Positions 27,243 through 35,420 of a DNA stretch of 64,000 nucleotides are shown here, piece by piece. The position numbers were made by a program, and so were the translations under genes. The notes under the pieces are model-generated. The model did not search any database. It worked only from the letters and a program-made list of their open reading frames with translations, and was not told the DNA's origin. Position 1 is the first letter of the stretch. Each line of letters opens with the position of its first letter. This DNA is from an uncultured Clostridia bacterium. GTDB taxonomy: Bacteria; Bacillota; Clostridia; Peptostreptococcales; Anaerovoracaceae. The stretch lies in contig CALXBQ010000003.1 of the NCBI GenBank assembly GCA_944386595.1, forward strand, positions 1 to 64,000, written 5' to 3'.

Positions 27243-27273
27243 CGGCCCGGCGTCAACAATTCACACCGGGCCG
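27243..27273 (-). terminator. terminator of the glycine reductase operon
   Basis: CGGCCCGG pairs with CCGGGCCG around a 15-nt loop and is followed on the minus strand by TTTTAAG. It lies just past the grdD stop. Confidence 0.75.
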
Positions 27274-27288
27274 CCTACTCATTAAATT

Positions 27289-28404
27289 TTAACCTATGAA
27301 GTCCTTTTCAGCAAGTATCTGTCTCGCTTTTTCTTCATTGGCGTCGCTTATCAGGATTACAGGACCTGTGCAGCCCATTCCCGTTTCGGCGTAGATGCCT
27401 TCAGCCCAGAGGGCTTTTGCGGCATCGTCAAGGTCGATAACCTCGATTCCGTGGATCTCTGCGGTTACGACCTCCTTAGGCGGGCACTTGACCTCGGCGG
27501 TTTCCGCCTCGCCGCCCTTCTTCTCTTTAACGCCCTCTAAGATGGCGTTAAGACCTGCGGCCTCGGCAGCGGCAAACTCCGCCTTTGATACCTCGTATAC
27601 CTTTCCCGCAAGAAGCTGTGAAGCGTATTCGATGGCGCCTGCTATAACCGGAGCGCCGGAAGCGCGGGACACGATCATGATTACCTTGTCGTAGTCCTTG
27701 CCGATTCCCGGGCCGTAGCCGTAGCCTAAAGACTCATAGCTTCCGCCGGTGGTGTAGGCGGAGAATATCTTCATCATGAGATTTCCGGTGAGGGAATCCA
27801 TGACCATTACGTCAGCCGTTCCTTCGAGAAGGTCGTTTCCTCTCATTACGATTCCGCCGTCAGCCCTCGAGGATGTTGCGAACGTAATGTCGTATCCGCC
27901 TTCCTTAAGCTTCAGGAGAGCCTTTTCCGTCTGACGCGCGCCGTCCACGTTGGCGATACCTACGGTAGGATTCTCAACTCCGGAAGCCTTTGCGGCTATG
28001 ATACCGTAAATGGCGTTCTTAACCATTCCTTCCACTCTGTCGGTGGAGGAAGTTCCGGTAGTTGCGGCAATGTACATTTCCCTGCCCATTCCCGGCGTGA
28101 TTACTCTTCCGATGGTGGACACGCCGATAGGGAACGGATAGTGCATGGTAACGGCGCCGTCTATTTCTCCCGCATCCAGCATTGCCTCCATCTTCTTATG
28201 AGCGTCTTCACCTTCGATTACAACCGCCTTGCAGCCTTTTTTCTCCGCAAGTCTGACGCCGGCATAGATGTTGTCCATTCCATGCTCAGTGCCGGAAACG
28301 GCAACTCCTATGACAGGCTGCTTTCCGAAGGAGCCTGTCTCGATGGCGTCTGCGATTTCCACGAAGGTCTTCGCTATCATTTCTTTTATCTGCTTATCTG
28401 CCAT
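27289..28404 (-). CDS. grdD: glycine reductase complex component C, subunit alpha
   Basis: About 371 residues. With GrdC it forms protein C, which converts the Se-carboxymethyl group on GrdA to acetyl phosphate; GrdD is related to PlsX-type acyltransferases. The C-terminal ETGMGCTGPVILI holds a cysteine in the position expected to bind the acetyl group. GGGAGG precedes the ATG at 28404, so the longer upstream frame is rejected. It is the last gene of the grd operon, 16 bp after grdC. Confidence 0.93.
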   Translation of the reverse strand: MADKQIKEMIAKTFVEIADAIETGSFGKQPVIGVAVSGTEHGMDNIYAGVRLAEKKGCKAVVIEGEDAHKKMEAMLDAGEIDGAVTMHYPFPIGVSTIGRVITPGMGREMYIAATTGTSSTDRVEGMVKNAIYGIIAAKASGVENPTVGIANVDGARQTEKALLKLKEGGYDITFATSSRADGGIVMRGNDLLEGTADVMVMDSLTGNLMMKIFSAYTTGGSYESLGYGYGPGIGKDYDKVIMIVSRASGAPVIAGAIEYASQLLAGKVYEVSKAEFAAAEAAGLNAILEGVKEKKGGEAETAEVKCPPKEVVTAEIHGIEVIDLDDAAKALWAEGIYAETGMGCTGPVILISDANEEKARQILAEKDFIG

Positions 28405-28420
28405 ATTGCGTCCTCCCGTC

Positions 28421-29962
28421 CTATTCCGACAAAAGGGACTCAGCAAAATTTCTCATAGCCTCTCCGATGAGGGACTTAACCTGCTCCTCGGAAACGCCTG
28501 CAGTCTCGCCTGTCTTGCCGTCGTTAGCCTCTACTATGAAGGAAACTCCGTCAAAGAGGTTAGTCATTCTTCCGAGGAAGAGACTTCCCTTACCTATAAT
28601 CATGGCTCTCTTGATGTCTCCTGCCAGAATCTGGTCTCTTGCGAATGCCAGGTAAGGAACTCCGGAAGGAATGTGTCCCTGAGTAGGAGCCCAGCCCGTC
28701 ATTCCGTGATCCTTTACAAAGTTTGCAAGATCCTTTCTCTCCAGGTCGCCTCTCTTAACGCCGAGAGCCGCAATCATCTTGTAGTTTGCCTCAGGAACGT
28801 CGCCTGCGCCTGCCGGCTTGGTGATGTCAGGGTTCTGAAGCTCAGGGGAATACTTGTCCACGTCGGTAATCTTAAGACCGGCCTTGTCCAGCGGGTCGGT
28901 AACCAGAGAACCTATTACGTTCTGCGGCGCGGAACCGGTTCCTACGGTGTGTCTTCCCACAACATCGTTTCTGATGACAGGGCTTACACCGTCGTTGGCG
29001 CTGATTAAAACAGCGAATCCGCCCAGGCAGTCCTCTAAGATTGGCATACCCTTCTTAACGTGGTCTTTTCCGTTCATTCCAAGCTTTGCGGTGCATCCCC
29101 CGGCAGTTACTACTACGTTCTTGAAAGTTCCTGCCTTAACAAGGGAAGCCGCATCCAGGAGAGCGTGGGAAGGTCCTGCGCAGAAGCCTCTCACGTCGGA
29201 GCCTGAAGCGTTGACAAAGCCTGCAACCTCTGCGGCAGCCTTTGCGAAGTTTCCGCCGCCTCTCTGGTTCATGTCTCCGCATGCTTCTTCGCAGCAGTCA
29301 ACCACGTACTCTACCTCTGCAGGATCGATTCCGGTAACCTTTATCAGGTTCAGAAGGGCGAGCACGCTGGAAGCCTTGGAAACGATGTTTTCAAGCATTA
29401 CGTGTGCAGAAAGATTAACGTCAACGTCGTGAGCTCTCTTGACTGCACCTACCAGCTTTCCGTTGTTGTAAAGACCTTCGGAGTGCTCCTCGTCTACCAG
29501 TCTCTTGATTTCAGCCTCATCGTCCTCGTTCTTGTCGAGGATTGCAACCTGCTCGTCAGTGAGAAGGTGATGAGCTGCAAGCTTTGCCTTAACGTCGGCG
29601 GCAAAGCCCTTCTCCAGCTTTACAAGGTCGAATACGTCGCAGATCTGCATGAGTCCCAGGAACTCGTCCTGAGGCATAATCTCGCCGTACTTTCCTTCCT
29701 TCTTTCCTTCTACCTTCTTGTCGTACCAAGGGAACTCCATAGCGCCCAGCTCATCGCTGGTCATGTTTCCGATGTATACCTGGTTAGGAGCGTAGTTTAC
29801 CGCGTCCTCGAAACTTCTGATGTGGTTCGGAAGCTCCTTCAGATACTCGGAATCAGGATTTACGACCATTTCTGTGGTCTGAGTGGTTCCGTTATGTAAA
29901 ACCATATCGGGAGTGTGAACCAGAATATAGCTCGCACCCTTTAAAACTGCGTAATTACTCAT
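28421..29962 (-). CDS. grdC: glycine reductase complex component C, subunit beta
   Basis: 513 residues, the normal length. GrdC resembles ketoacyl synthase III enzymes; the cysteine in DVRGFCAGPSHALLDAA is a candidate acyl-binding site. It works with GrdD in the cytoplasm to release acetyl phosphate, the energy-conserving product that acetate kinase turns into ATP. It lies between trxA and grdD. Confidence 0.93.
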   Translation of the reverse strand: MSNYAVLKGASYILVHTPDMVLHNGTTQTTEMVVNPDSEYLKELPNHIRSFEDAVNYAPNQVYIGNMTSDELGAMEFPWYDKKVEGKKEGKYGEIMPQDEFLGLMQICDVFDLVKLEKGFAADVKAKLAAHHLLTDEQVAILDKNEDDEAEIKRLVDEEHSEGLYNNGKLVGAVKRAHDVDVNLSAHVMLENIVSKASSVLALLNLIKVTGIDPAEVEYVVDCCEEACGDMNQRGGGNFAKAAAEVAGFVNASGSDVRGFCAGPSHALLDAASLVKAGTFKNVVVTAGGCTAKLGMNGKDHVKKGMPILEDCLGGFAVLISANDGVSPVIRNDVVGRHTVGTGSAPQNVIGSLVTDPLDKAGLKITDVDKYSPELQNPDITKPAGAGDVPEANYKMIAALGVKRGDLERKDLANFVKDHGMTGWAPTQGHIPSGVPYLAFARDQILAGDIKRAMIIGKGSLFLGRMTNLFDGVSFIVEANDGKTGETAGVSEEQVKSLIGEAMRNFAESLLSE

Positions 29963-29987
29963 TCCTAATATGTCTCCTTATATAGAA

Positions 29988-30305
29988 CTATACGTACTTC
30001 TGAACCATAGCTTCTACAGCTTCTTTTGTAGCGTCGTCCTTAACCAGCTCTTCTACCTTCTCGCCGTCCTTGTAGATAGCGATTACAGGAAGACCCATAA
30101 CCTTCTGTCCGATTGCTACTCTTCTTGCCTTGGTGGTGTTGAGAGCGGTAAACTTCAGCTTGTCGCCGTATTTGTCGGCAAGAGCGTGTACGTGCGGCAT
30201 GAGAGCCTGGCAAGGAACGCATCCGTCACCGTAAAAATCTACTAAAACATATCCTTCAGCCTTAAGTACTTCAGCCTCAAAAGTGGTCTTATCCAGTTCT
30301 AACAT
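29988..30305 (-). CDS. trxA: thioredoxin of the glycine reductase system
   Basis: 105 residues. The active site reads GDGCVPCQALMPH, and Cys-Val-Pro-Cys in place of the usual Cys-Gly-Pro-Cys is typical of thioredoxins in grd operons. It reduces the oxidised selenide-sulfide of GrdA. AAGGAGG before the ATG at 30305 decides the start over an upstream in-frame ATG. Confidence 0.93.
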   Translation of the reverse strand: MLELDKTTFEAEVLKAEGYVLVDFYGDGCVPCQALMPHVHALADKYGDKLKFTALNTTKARRVAIGQKVMGLPVIAIYKDGEKVEELVKDDATKEAVEAMVQKYV

Positions 30306-30325
30306 TTCTAAATCCTCCTTATGCA

Positions 30326-31261
30326 TTATTCGTGTTCTTCAATATACTTCCCTGCCTGAACTGCGGCGATTGCGCCGTCAGCAGCGGCAGTTACTACCTG
30401 TCTTAAGCTCTTTGCCCTGATGTCTCCTGCGGCAAATACTCCCGGGATGTTGGTCTTCATGTCTGCGTCGGTCAGAATGTAGCCTCTCTCCATGTCAACC
30501 TTTCCTTCAAAGAGTGCAGACTGCGGCTTGTAGCCGATGAATACGAAGATACCGAAAGTTCCGTCCTCTTCGTCTGCTTTAACCTCCGTAAGCTCGCCGG
30601 TCTTTACGTTCTTTACGACCATGGACTCAACGATTCCGTCGCCTTTTATCTCCTCAACTACGGAATTCCACATGAAGTCGATCTTGTCGTTGGCGAATGC
30701 CTTCTCCTGAATGGACTTGGCTGCTCTCAGCTCGTCTCTTCTGTGGATGATGGTTACCTTTCTTGCAAACTTTGTGAGGTAGATAGCTTCCTCAACAGCG
30801 GAATCTCCGCCGCCTACTACGTAAACTTCAAAGTCTTCGAAGAATCCTGCATCGCAGGTAGCGCAGTATGATACGCCTTTTCCTGTAAGCTCTTTCTCAC
30901 CAGGGCATCCTATAGGCATAGGATTAGCGCCTGCTGCAATTATAACTGTCTTAGCTCTATATTCATCGTTGATGCCTTTAAGCACCTTAACGTCGCCTTC
31001 AAGTTCTACTTCCTGAATGGTGTCGAACACCTTTTCGCATCCGAAATGCTCGGTCTGCTTAACCATTCTCTCGATAAGTGACGGACCGGTCTCTCCTTCG
31101 GTTCCGCCCGGATAGTTTTCGATCTCCGATGTGATTACGATCTGTCCGCCGTACTTCTGCTTTTCGATAATCAGCGTGTCAAGCTTTGCTCTTCCTGCAT
31201 AGAGACCTGCGGAAAGTCCTGCCGGACCTGCACCGATTACGATTACGTCATAAACTTTCAT
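30326..31261 (-). CDS. trxB: thioredoxin reductase
   Basis: About 311 residues. FAD motif VIVIGAGPAGLSAGLYAGR, redox-active disulfide YCATCDAGFFED, second dinucleotide site VYVVGGGDSAVEEA, and C-terminal GVFAAGDIRAKSLRQV. It passes NADPH electrons to TrxA for glycine reductase. Two ATGs, three codons apart, follow AAGGAG; the one at 31261 (MKVYDVIVIG) is better spaced. A terminator-like hairpin lies between grdA and this gene. Confidence 0.93.
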   Translation of the reverse strand: MKVYDVIVIGAGPAGLSAGLYAGRAKLDTLIIEKQKYGGQIVITSEIENYPGGTEGETGPSLIERMVKQTEHFGCEKVFDTIQEVELEGDVKVLKGINDEYRAKTVIIAAGANPMPIGCPGEKELTGKGVSYCATCDAGFFEDFEVYVVGGGDSAVEEAIYLTKFARKVTIIHRRDELRAAKSIQEKAFANDKIDFMWNSVVEEIKGDGIVESMVVKNVKTGELTEVKADEEDGTFGIFVFIGYKPQSALFEGKVDMERGYILTDADMKTNIPGVFAAGDIRAKSLRQVVTAAADGAIAAVQAGKYIEEHE

Positions 31262-31301
31262 TTTAAGCATCTCTCCTTACAATCATTTTCTTTTGGCAAA
31301 C

Positions 31302-31334
31302 AAAGAGGCGAAGGCGGAAGGCCTCCGCCTCTTT
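31302..31334 (-). terminator. terminator-like hairpin between grdA and trxB
   Basis: AAAGAGGCGGAGGC pairs with GCCTTCGCCTCTTT, followed on the minus strand by GTTTGCC. It follows the grdA stop and may let most transcripts end after grdA, giving an excess of that small protein. Confidence 0.7.
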
Positions 31335-31345
31335 ATTTTGACTTA

Positions 31346-31807
31346 TTAAAGCTGTTCTCTGATTGCATTCATTTCGCTGCAGATGTCGTCTACATCCAGC
31401 ACCATTTCCATCATGCTGATCTGCTCGTCATATACAGCCTCATCGATTTCTGCTTTAACCTCAGGTTCACAGATGTGATATACTGCGAGTTTCAACGAAA
31501 CTCCTGCCAGTGGCCCTGCAAACGTTGGATCGCCGAGAGTTACAGTCTCAGCAGCAAGTCCTGCTGCTTCTCCCTCTGCAGCACCGAGAAGAACTACGAT
31601 GTTCTCTGCTCCGTACTCTTCGGTAAATTCTTTTACTCTCTTCTGGTTCTCCAGGTCCATTGCCCCGGCGGCTGTTCAGACAAAGCACTCAGTAGAAGAA
31701 AATACTACTTCTGCGCCTGCTGATTCTGCACACGCGGCAATTGCTGGACCAGGTATACCGTCTCTGTCACCTATGATGATAGCTTTCTTACCCTGAAGAA
31801 TTGCCAT
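31346..31807 (-). CDS. grdA: glycine reductase selenoprotein A
   Basis: 153 residues with selenocysteine at codon 44 (UGA at 31678-31676), in the strictly conserved context ECFV-U-TAAGAMD. GrdA carries the carboxymethyl group as a selenoether between protein B and protein C and is shared by glycine, sarcosine and betaine reductases. The start [20 protein letters not shown] at 31807 follows AGGAGGACACAGAT. Only the part after the UGA appears as an ordinary reading frame. It has its own sigma-54 promoter, and a hairpin CTGG-AGAA-CCAG lies 21 nt after the UGA. Confidence 0.96.
31643..31678 (-). promoter_or_regulatory. Sec UGA and candidate bSECIS hairpin of grdA
   Basis: After the UGA at 31678-31676, a 21-nt gap leads to CTGG-AGAA-CCAG, a short stem with a tetraloop. 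The gap is longer than in grdB and selD. Confidence 0.45.
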
Positions 31808-31865
31808 ATCTGTGTCCTCCTTTCTCATTAATAAGTCTCATTGCCTGTTGACAATCTATAGTATA

Positions 31866-31881
31866 AGCAACTTTCGTGCCA
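31866..31881 (-). promoter_or_regulatory. sigma-54 promoter of grdA
   Basis: The minus strand reads TGGCAC, five bases, TTGCT, a near-consensus -24/-12 element. The predicted start lies near 31855, about 48 nt before the grdA ATG. The enhancer palindrome lies about 130 bp upstream at 32004-32017. Confidence 0.85.
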
Positions 31882-31903
31882 CATACTATCAGTTTTTTCT
31901 ATG

Positions 31904-31955
31904 CGGAAGCTCCGCAATATCAGCCGTCTATGACGCCAATCTTTCGGAGCTTCCG
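31904..31955. repeat. long inverted repeat between grdB and grdA
   Basis: Perfect 11-bp arms CGGAAGCTCCG and CGGAGCTTCCG flank a 30-nt loop. There is no T tract, so it may stabilise the grdB mRNA 3' end rather than terminate. It lies between the enhancer and the sigma-54 promoter. Confidence 0.6.
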
Positions 31956-32003
31956 GCCCGCGTCCGAATATGGACAGAAATTCTGCGCCGCATTATATTT
32001 TAC

Positions 32004-32017
32004 GACAAGTTTCTGTC
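32004..32017. promoter_or_regulatory. candidate enhancer site GACA-N6-TGTC upstream of grdA
   Basis: GACAAGTTTCTGTC, a palindrome of the form GACA-N6-TGTC, is centred about 130 bp upstream of the -24 box. A weaker half-matching site is at 31973-31986. The same motif occurs at the second grdE promoter and at the activator promoter. Confidence 0.6.
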
Positions 32018-32037
32018 ATATGCAATTCGTGGATCAA

Positions 32038-33351
32038 TTAGTCTTCGAAGATGGTCTGATCTTCTACTTCGGTAGTCAGAGCTCTGAGAGCCTTCTCTAC
32101 CAGCTTTCTTCTCAGCTTCTTCTCTTCCTCGTGGTTGAGAGCCGGGTTGCCCAGCGGATGAGGAATAGCGATAGCCGGAACGATTCTGTTAGCTCCTACA
32201 GTCATGGAAATAGGAGTTACAGTACAGATGTGGACAACAGGAAGTCCTGCTCTCTCAATCTCTTTAACCATCGTTGCACCGCAACGAGTACAGGTTCCTC
32301 ATGTGCTGGTGAGGATTACAGCGTCTACTCCGTCAGCTATAAGTCTCTTTGCGATCTCTGCAGCGTATGCCTTTGCGGATGCTACTGCAGTTCCGTTACC
32401 TACTGTAGCGTAGTATTTGTTATGAAGCTCTCCGATAACGCCTTCCTTCTCCAGGTCTCTCATTACGTCAACCGGAAGAACTCTGTCGGCGTCTGCGTTA
32501 GCGTATACAGGGTCGTATCCGCCGTGAGCCGTTTCATATGTATCTGCCGTAAGATCGGTAACTCCCGTGATGTCGTACTCGCCGAACTTGGAAGCGCTGG
32601 AGCTTTCGATGTGGTCCGGATTTCCCTTAGGTACGATACCGCCGGAGGTTACGAGAGCAATCTTAGCCTTGGACAGGTCCTTAACCGCAGGGTTAGGTGC
32701 AACTCTGTCAAAAGCAGGCATAGGATACTCTGTGGTGTAAGCCTTTCCTGCAAGCTTCTTAAGGAGCATGTCAACCGCACGCTTTGATCCTCTTTCCTCT
32801 TCGAAGAAGTTTACTCTCACTCCGTTAGGAATGTATCCTTCCTCGCAGGAAGCGCCGATTGCTTCACCCTTTGCAAGCTTAAGAGCGAGAGGAGCCATCT
32901 TCTTAACGGCATCTCTCATGCCTGCAGCGCTGTTCTTGGTGGAAACCATGTAAACCTTGGACGCGTACATGTCAACACCAGGGTTTTCAACATACATTCC
33001 GGTCAGGGAAGGGATTCCCAGCTTTTCCTGAACAGCGGAAGCGATAGTTCCGCAGGCAACGCCGTAACGTCCCGCGTTAAATGCAGGTCCTGCGATGAAC
33101 AGGTCAGGCTGCATCTCTTTTACCATTTCCAGAATGTCTGCGGTTGCCTTGTCTACGTTCTCGTTGAAGTAGGTGTCTCCGCAGACGATAGTTCCGATTA
33201 TCTCAGCTTCATCACCGAAGGCTGCATTGAAGGCCATACCAGGTCCTACAACCTCTCCCGGTCTCTTTTCGGCAGGATAATCGGCTTTTTCCTCTCCGCC
33301 TATGTTGGCGAAGAACTGGTTTATATAATGTACAACTTTAATTTTGGACAT
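32038..33351 (-). CDS. grdB: glycine reductase component B, selenoprotein subunit gamma
   Basis: 437 residues with selenocysteine at codon 351 (UGA at 32301-32299) in ILTST-U-GTCTRCGATM, the conserved GrdB site. Together with the two fragments of GrdE it forms protein B, which activates glycine and transfers the carboxymethyl group to GrdA. The frame continues past the UGA for 86 residues to a TAA at 32038 and gives the normal family length. It lies 17 bp after grdE. A hairpin CGTTGC-GGT-GCAACG begins 12 nt after the UGA. Confidence 0.96.
32268..32301 (-). promoter_or_regulatory. Sec UGA and bSECIS hairpin of grdB
   Basis: CGTTGC-GGT-GCAACG (32286-32272) starts 12 nt after the UGA and is extended by outer AACC/GGTT pairing. 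The same hairpin and spacing occur in the second grdB. Confidence 0.7.
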
Positions 33352-33368
33352 TTTCCGAACTCCTCCTT

Positions 33369-34649
33369 CTATCTGGCGCTTAACGTAGTGAATCCTACTT
33401 CGTTGGTAGCGCCGGTAATTACCTGAATCTCAACCTCAAGACTGCCGTCTTCTCTGAGGGTGTTCTCGCTGGCACCTGCAATCTTGGTGATGTAGTCCAG
33501 AGTTCCTATAACCTTGTCAAGCTTAGGGAGAACTACTACCTGATTAGCGTTTCCTGCAGTTACAACAGCGTCTGCCGCAGCGTCTGCGTCTGCCAGTGAC
33601 TGGGATTTTCCGTCACGTCCCGCATACTCGTCGGTGATGATAACGGTCTTGATTCCCTCTGCCTCGATCTTCTTGCAGTTCATGATAAGGTCGGTATCAG
33701 GGTTTCCGAAGCCTTCCTGAGATACGATTACTCCGTCAAGGTCGAGCATCTTGCAGAGCTTTGCAGTCCAGTCGGAAGATCTCTGCTTGTCGGCCAGGTA
33801 TACGTTTTCGTTGGTCACGATGTGGCATACGAAGTTGATGGTCTTGCCGTGCTCCTCCAGAAGGTCGTGAACTACAGGGTTGTTCTGATGAACGTAGGTT
33901 GGATTCTTATCGCATGCGGATACGCAGTTTCCGGAAACGATAGCTCCGTCCATGCACTCTGTAGGGTTGAGCATGGTAGGAAGAATCTGCTTCGCGTCTA
34001 CGCCGTATACGTAGGTGTCGTGCAGAAGTCCCTGGCTCTGGAGCATGTGAACGTATGCAACTCTCGGAAGATCAGGATATTTCGCCATTCCTTCCTTAAT
34101 GGTTTCGGTCTCGTAAACTTTGGTCTCATCCGGAGTAAGGCTCTTAGCCAGCTCTCCGATGTATGCGGCGGCCTTGAATCCTGCGATTCTTACTGCCTTC
34201 TCATACTCATGAGGCTCGATTTCGTCTACAGGCTCGCAAACCATTACCAGGTTGATGAGCTTGGAGAACGGTGTGTAATCTGCTCCCGGACCTGTCATGT
34301 CGATAACTCCCTCCTGGAAGCCGACAATCTTTCCTGCAGTTACTACGGCCATTCCCTTAAGAGCATAGGTCTTGCCGCTTCCGACGGTGTCGACCTTGGA
34401 AATAATTCCCGGGAATACGCCTCCCTTTCCTTCTACCTTAACTCTTGGCTCGATGACATCCTTAACCGGCGTGATTCTTACGCTCTCTCCCGGTCTTGCG
34501 ATGTCAAAGGAAACATCCTTAAGCTTTTCGTCCTCTAAGACCAAAGCCTTCAGGGCGTCTGTCGATACATACAGCTTTCCGTTTTCAATCTTGGATTCAG
34601 ATGAAAACTCAATATCGCTGATATGAATGTATCCCATTTCCAATTTCAA
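33369..34649 (-). CDS. grdE: glycine reductase component B, proprotein of subunits alpha and beta
   Basis: 426 residues. GrdE proproteins are cleaved before a cysteine that becomes a pyruvoyl group; the expected Asn241-Cys242 lies in IVSGNCVSACDKN, at the known position. The product binds glycine as a Schiff base. The first ~120 residues are conserved with the second GrdE in this window (ARPGESVRI-PVKDVIEPR, FQEGVIDM-GPGA). It is the second gene after the riboswitch, following grdX. Confidence 0.95.
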   Translation of the reverse strand: MKLEMGYIHISDIEFSSESKIENGKLYVSTDALKALVLEDEKLKDVSFDIARPGESVRITPVKDVIEPRVKVEGKGGVFPGIISKVDTVGSGKTYALKGMAVVTAGKIVGFQEGVIDMTGPGADYTPFSKLINLVMVCEPVDEIEPHEYEKAVRIAGFKAAAYIGELAKSLTPDETKVYETETIKEGMAKYPDLPRVAYVHMLQSQGLLHDTYVYGVDAKQILPTMLNPTECMDGAIVSGNCVSACDKNPTYVHQNNPVVHDLLEEHGKTINFVCHIVTNENVYLADKQRSSDWTAKLCKMLDLDGVIVSQEGFGNPDTDLIMNCKKIEAEGIKTVIITDEYAGRDGKSQSLADADAAADAVVTAGNANQVVVLPKLDKVIGTLDYITKIAGASENTLREDGSLEVEIQVITGATNEVGFTTLSAR

Positions 34650-34670
34650 AATAACTACCTCCTCACTTTA

Positions 34671-35069
34671 TTAAAATGAATCTGCTGATTCCAGCGCACT
34701 GCTTATAAGGGTCCAGTCGATGATTCTGAAGTCTCTCATGGCTCTCTCGTCGTACTCTTCGCTTTTAAAGCTGAACTTTCCGCACGCCTCTATGGCGCTC
34801 TGAATGAGCTCTACCGACATCAGGTCGACAGGTTCCTTTCCCCGGGTCATGAGCACCGATTTATACGGCGTCTCTCCCGGCTTCACACTTCCCGACAGAG
34901 GGTGGGTCAAAAGGCGCTGCCCGACGTGAACCTTGTTTCTGATGATTTCCAGAATCTCACGGATACCCGTCTCATGGTACTCCACGGCGTGCCTGCTTTC
35001 CTCCCTGTCGCGGACCAGAGGATTGTTGGTTACTATGATGTAATCTTCCAGTCTCACCACCTCCTCCAT
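34671..35069 (-). CDS. grdX: GrdX family protein
   Basis: About 132 residues. GrdX is a protein of unknown function that is regularly first in grd operons. It aligns with the second copy at 58088-58519: YIIVTNNPLV matches MIIITNNPQV, and LLTHPLSGSVKPGETPYKSVL matches the same block there. The open frame runs further upstream, but that part is a riboswitch terminator stem. An ATG at 35069 is followed at once by GGAGGAGG, so the real start may instead be the GTG at 35057 or the CTG at 35051. Confidence 0.85.
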   Translation of the reverse strand: MEEVVRLEDYIIVTNNPLVRDREESRHAVEYHETGIREILEIIRNKVHVGQRLLTHPLSGSVKPGETPYKSVLMTRGKEPVDLMSVELIQSAIEACGKFSFKSEEYDERAMRDFRIIDWTLISSALESADSF

Positions 35070-35076
35070 AACAATA

Positions 35077-35119
35077 AAAGGACGACAGCCGAAAACCATA
35101 TCCGGCATAATCGTCCTTT
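35077..35119 (-). terminator. riboswitch-controlled terminator before grdX
   Basis: AAAGGACGA pairs with TCGTCCTTT, with an inner GCCG/CGGC stem, followed by TATTGTT on the minus strand. It lies between the glycine aptamer and the grdX start and is the likely expression platform. Confidence 0.75.
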
Positions 35120-35175
35120 CTGTCCTTCGCTTAAAGCCCGGCGTCACATAGATTAGTCATTCGGCCGGAACAAAA

Positions 35176-35297
35176 TTCAGAATCCAGTACGTTTCCCGAT
35201 CCTTTTGCCTGAAAGTTTCACCGCTTTAGCTTAAAATGCGGCTTGCCTCTTCGGCGGCCGGAGTATCCGGCTCTCTCTCGGGAAGTTTCATCCTGCA
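35176..35297 (-). ncRNA. glycine riboswitch (single aptamer)
   Basis: On the minus strand the conserved blocks appear in order: GGATGAAAC, CGAGAGAGAGCCGG, GCCGAAGAGGCAA, a GCCGC/GCGGT stem, then AACTTTCAGGCAAAAGGA and CGGGAAACGTACTGGA. These are the hallmarks of the glycine aptamer. Only one aptamer is seen. It sits in the leader of grdX-grdE-grdB, so glycine should switch on its own reductase through the downstream terminator. Confidence 0.92.
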
Positions 35298-35371
35298 TAT
35301 TAAATTACCGATAAATTTTTTCTATAGAAGCGGCAGTTTACACGTCCCCGCGTCTATACTTATAATAAAAT
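35298..35371. other. leader/promoter region of the grd operon
   Basis: AT-rich DNA upstream of the aptamer. A -10-like TATAGA is visible on the minus strand, but I see no convincing -35 and no -24/-12 element. Confidence 0.3.
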
Positions 35372-35418
35372 AAAAAGGTCCTAAATGCAAGCAAAAAAAC
35401 TCCCATTTCGACCTTTTT
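35372..35418 (-). terminator. terminator after the EamA transporter
   Basis: AAAAAGGTC pairs with GACCTTTTT (extended by AAATG/CATTT) and is followed by ATTTTATTAT on the minus strand. Confidence 0.65.
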
Positions 35419-35420
35419 GT

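Noticed and set aside
27032..27259. 75-codon minus-strand frame upstream of selD
   Set aside because: It lies in a low-complexity repeat-like region, has no ribosome binding site or homology that I recognise, and overlaps the grdD terminator.
31346..31660. grdA, grdB, second grdB and selD as truncated genes or pseudogenes
   Set aside because: The interrupting codon is UGA at the known selenocysteine position in all four. The frame continues with conserved sequence, and the window encodes SelA, SelB, SelD and tRNA-Sec.
35070..35147. N-terminal 26 codons before the grdX ATG at 35069
   Set aside because: They coincide with the riboswitch terminator stem and match nothing in the second GrdX.
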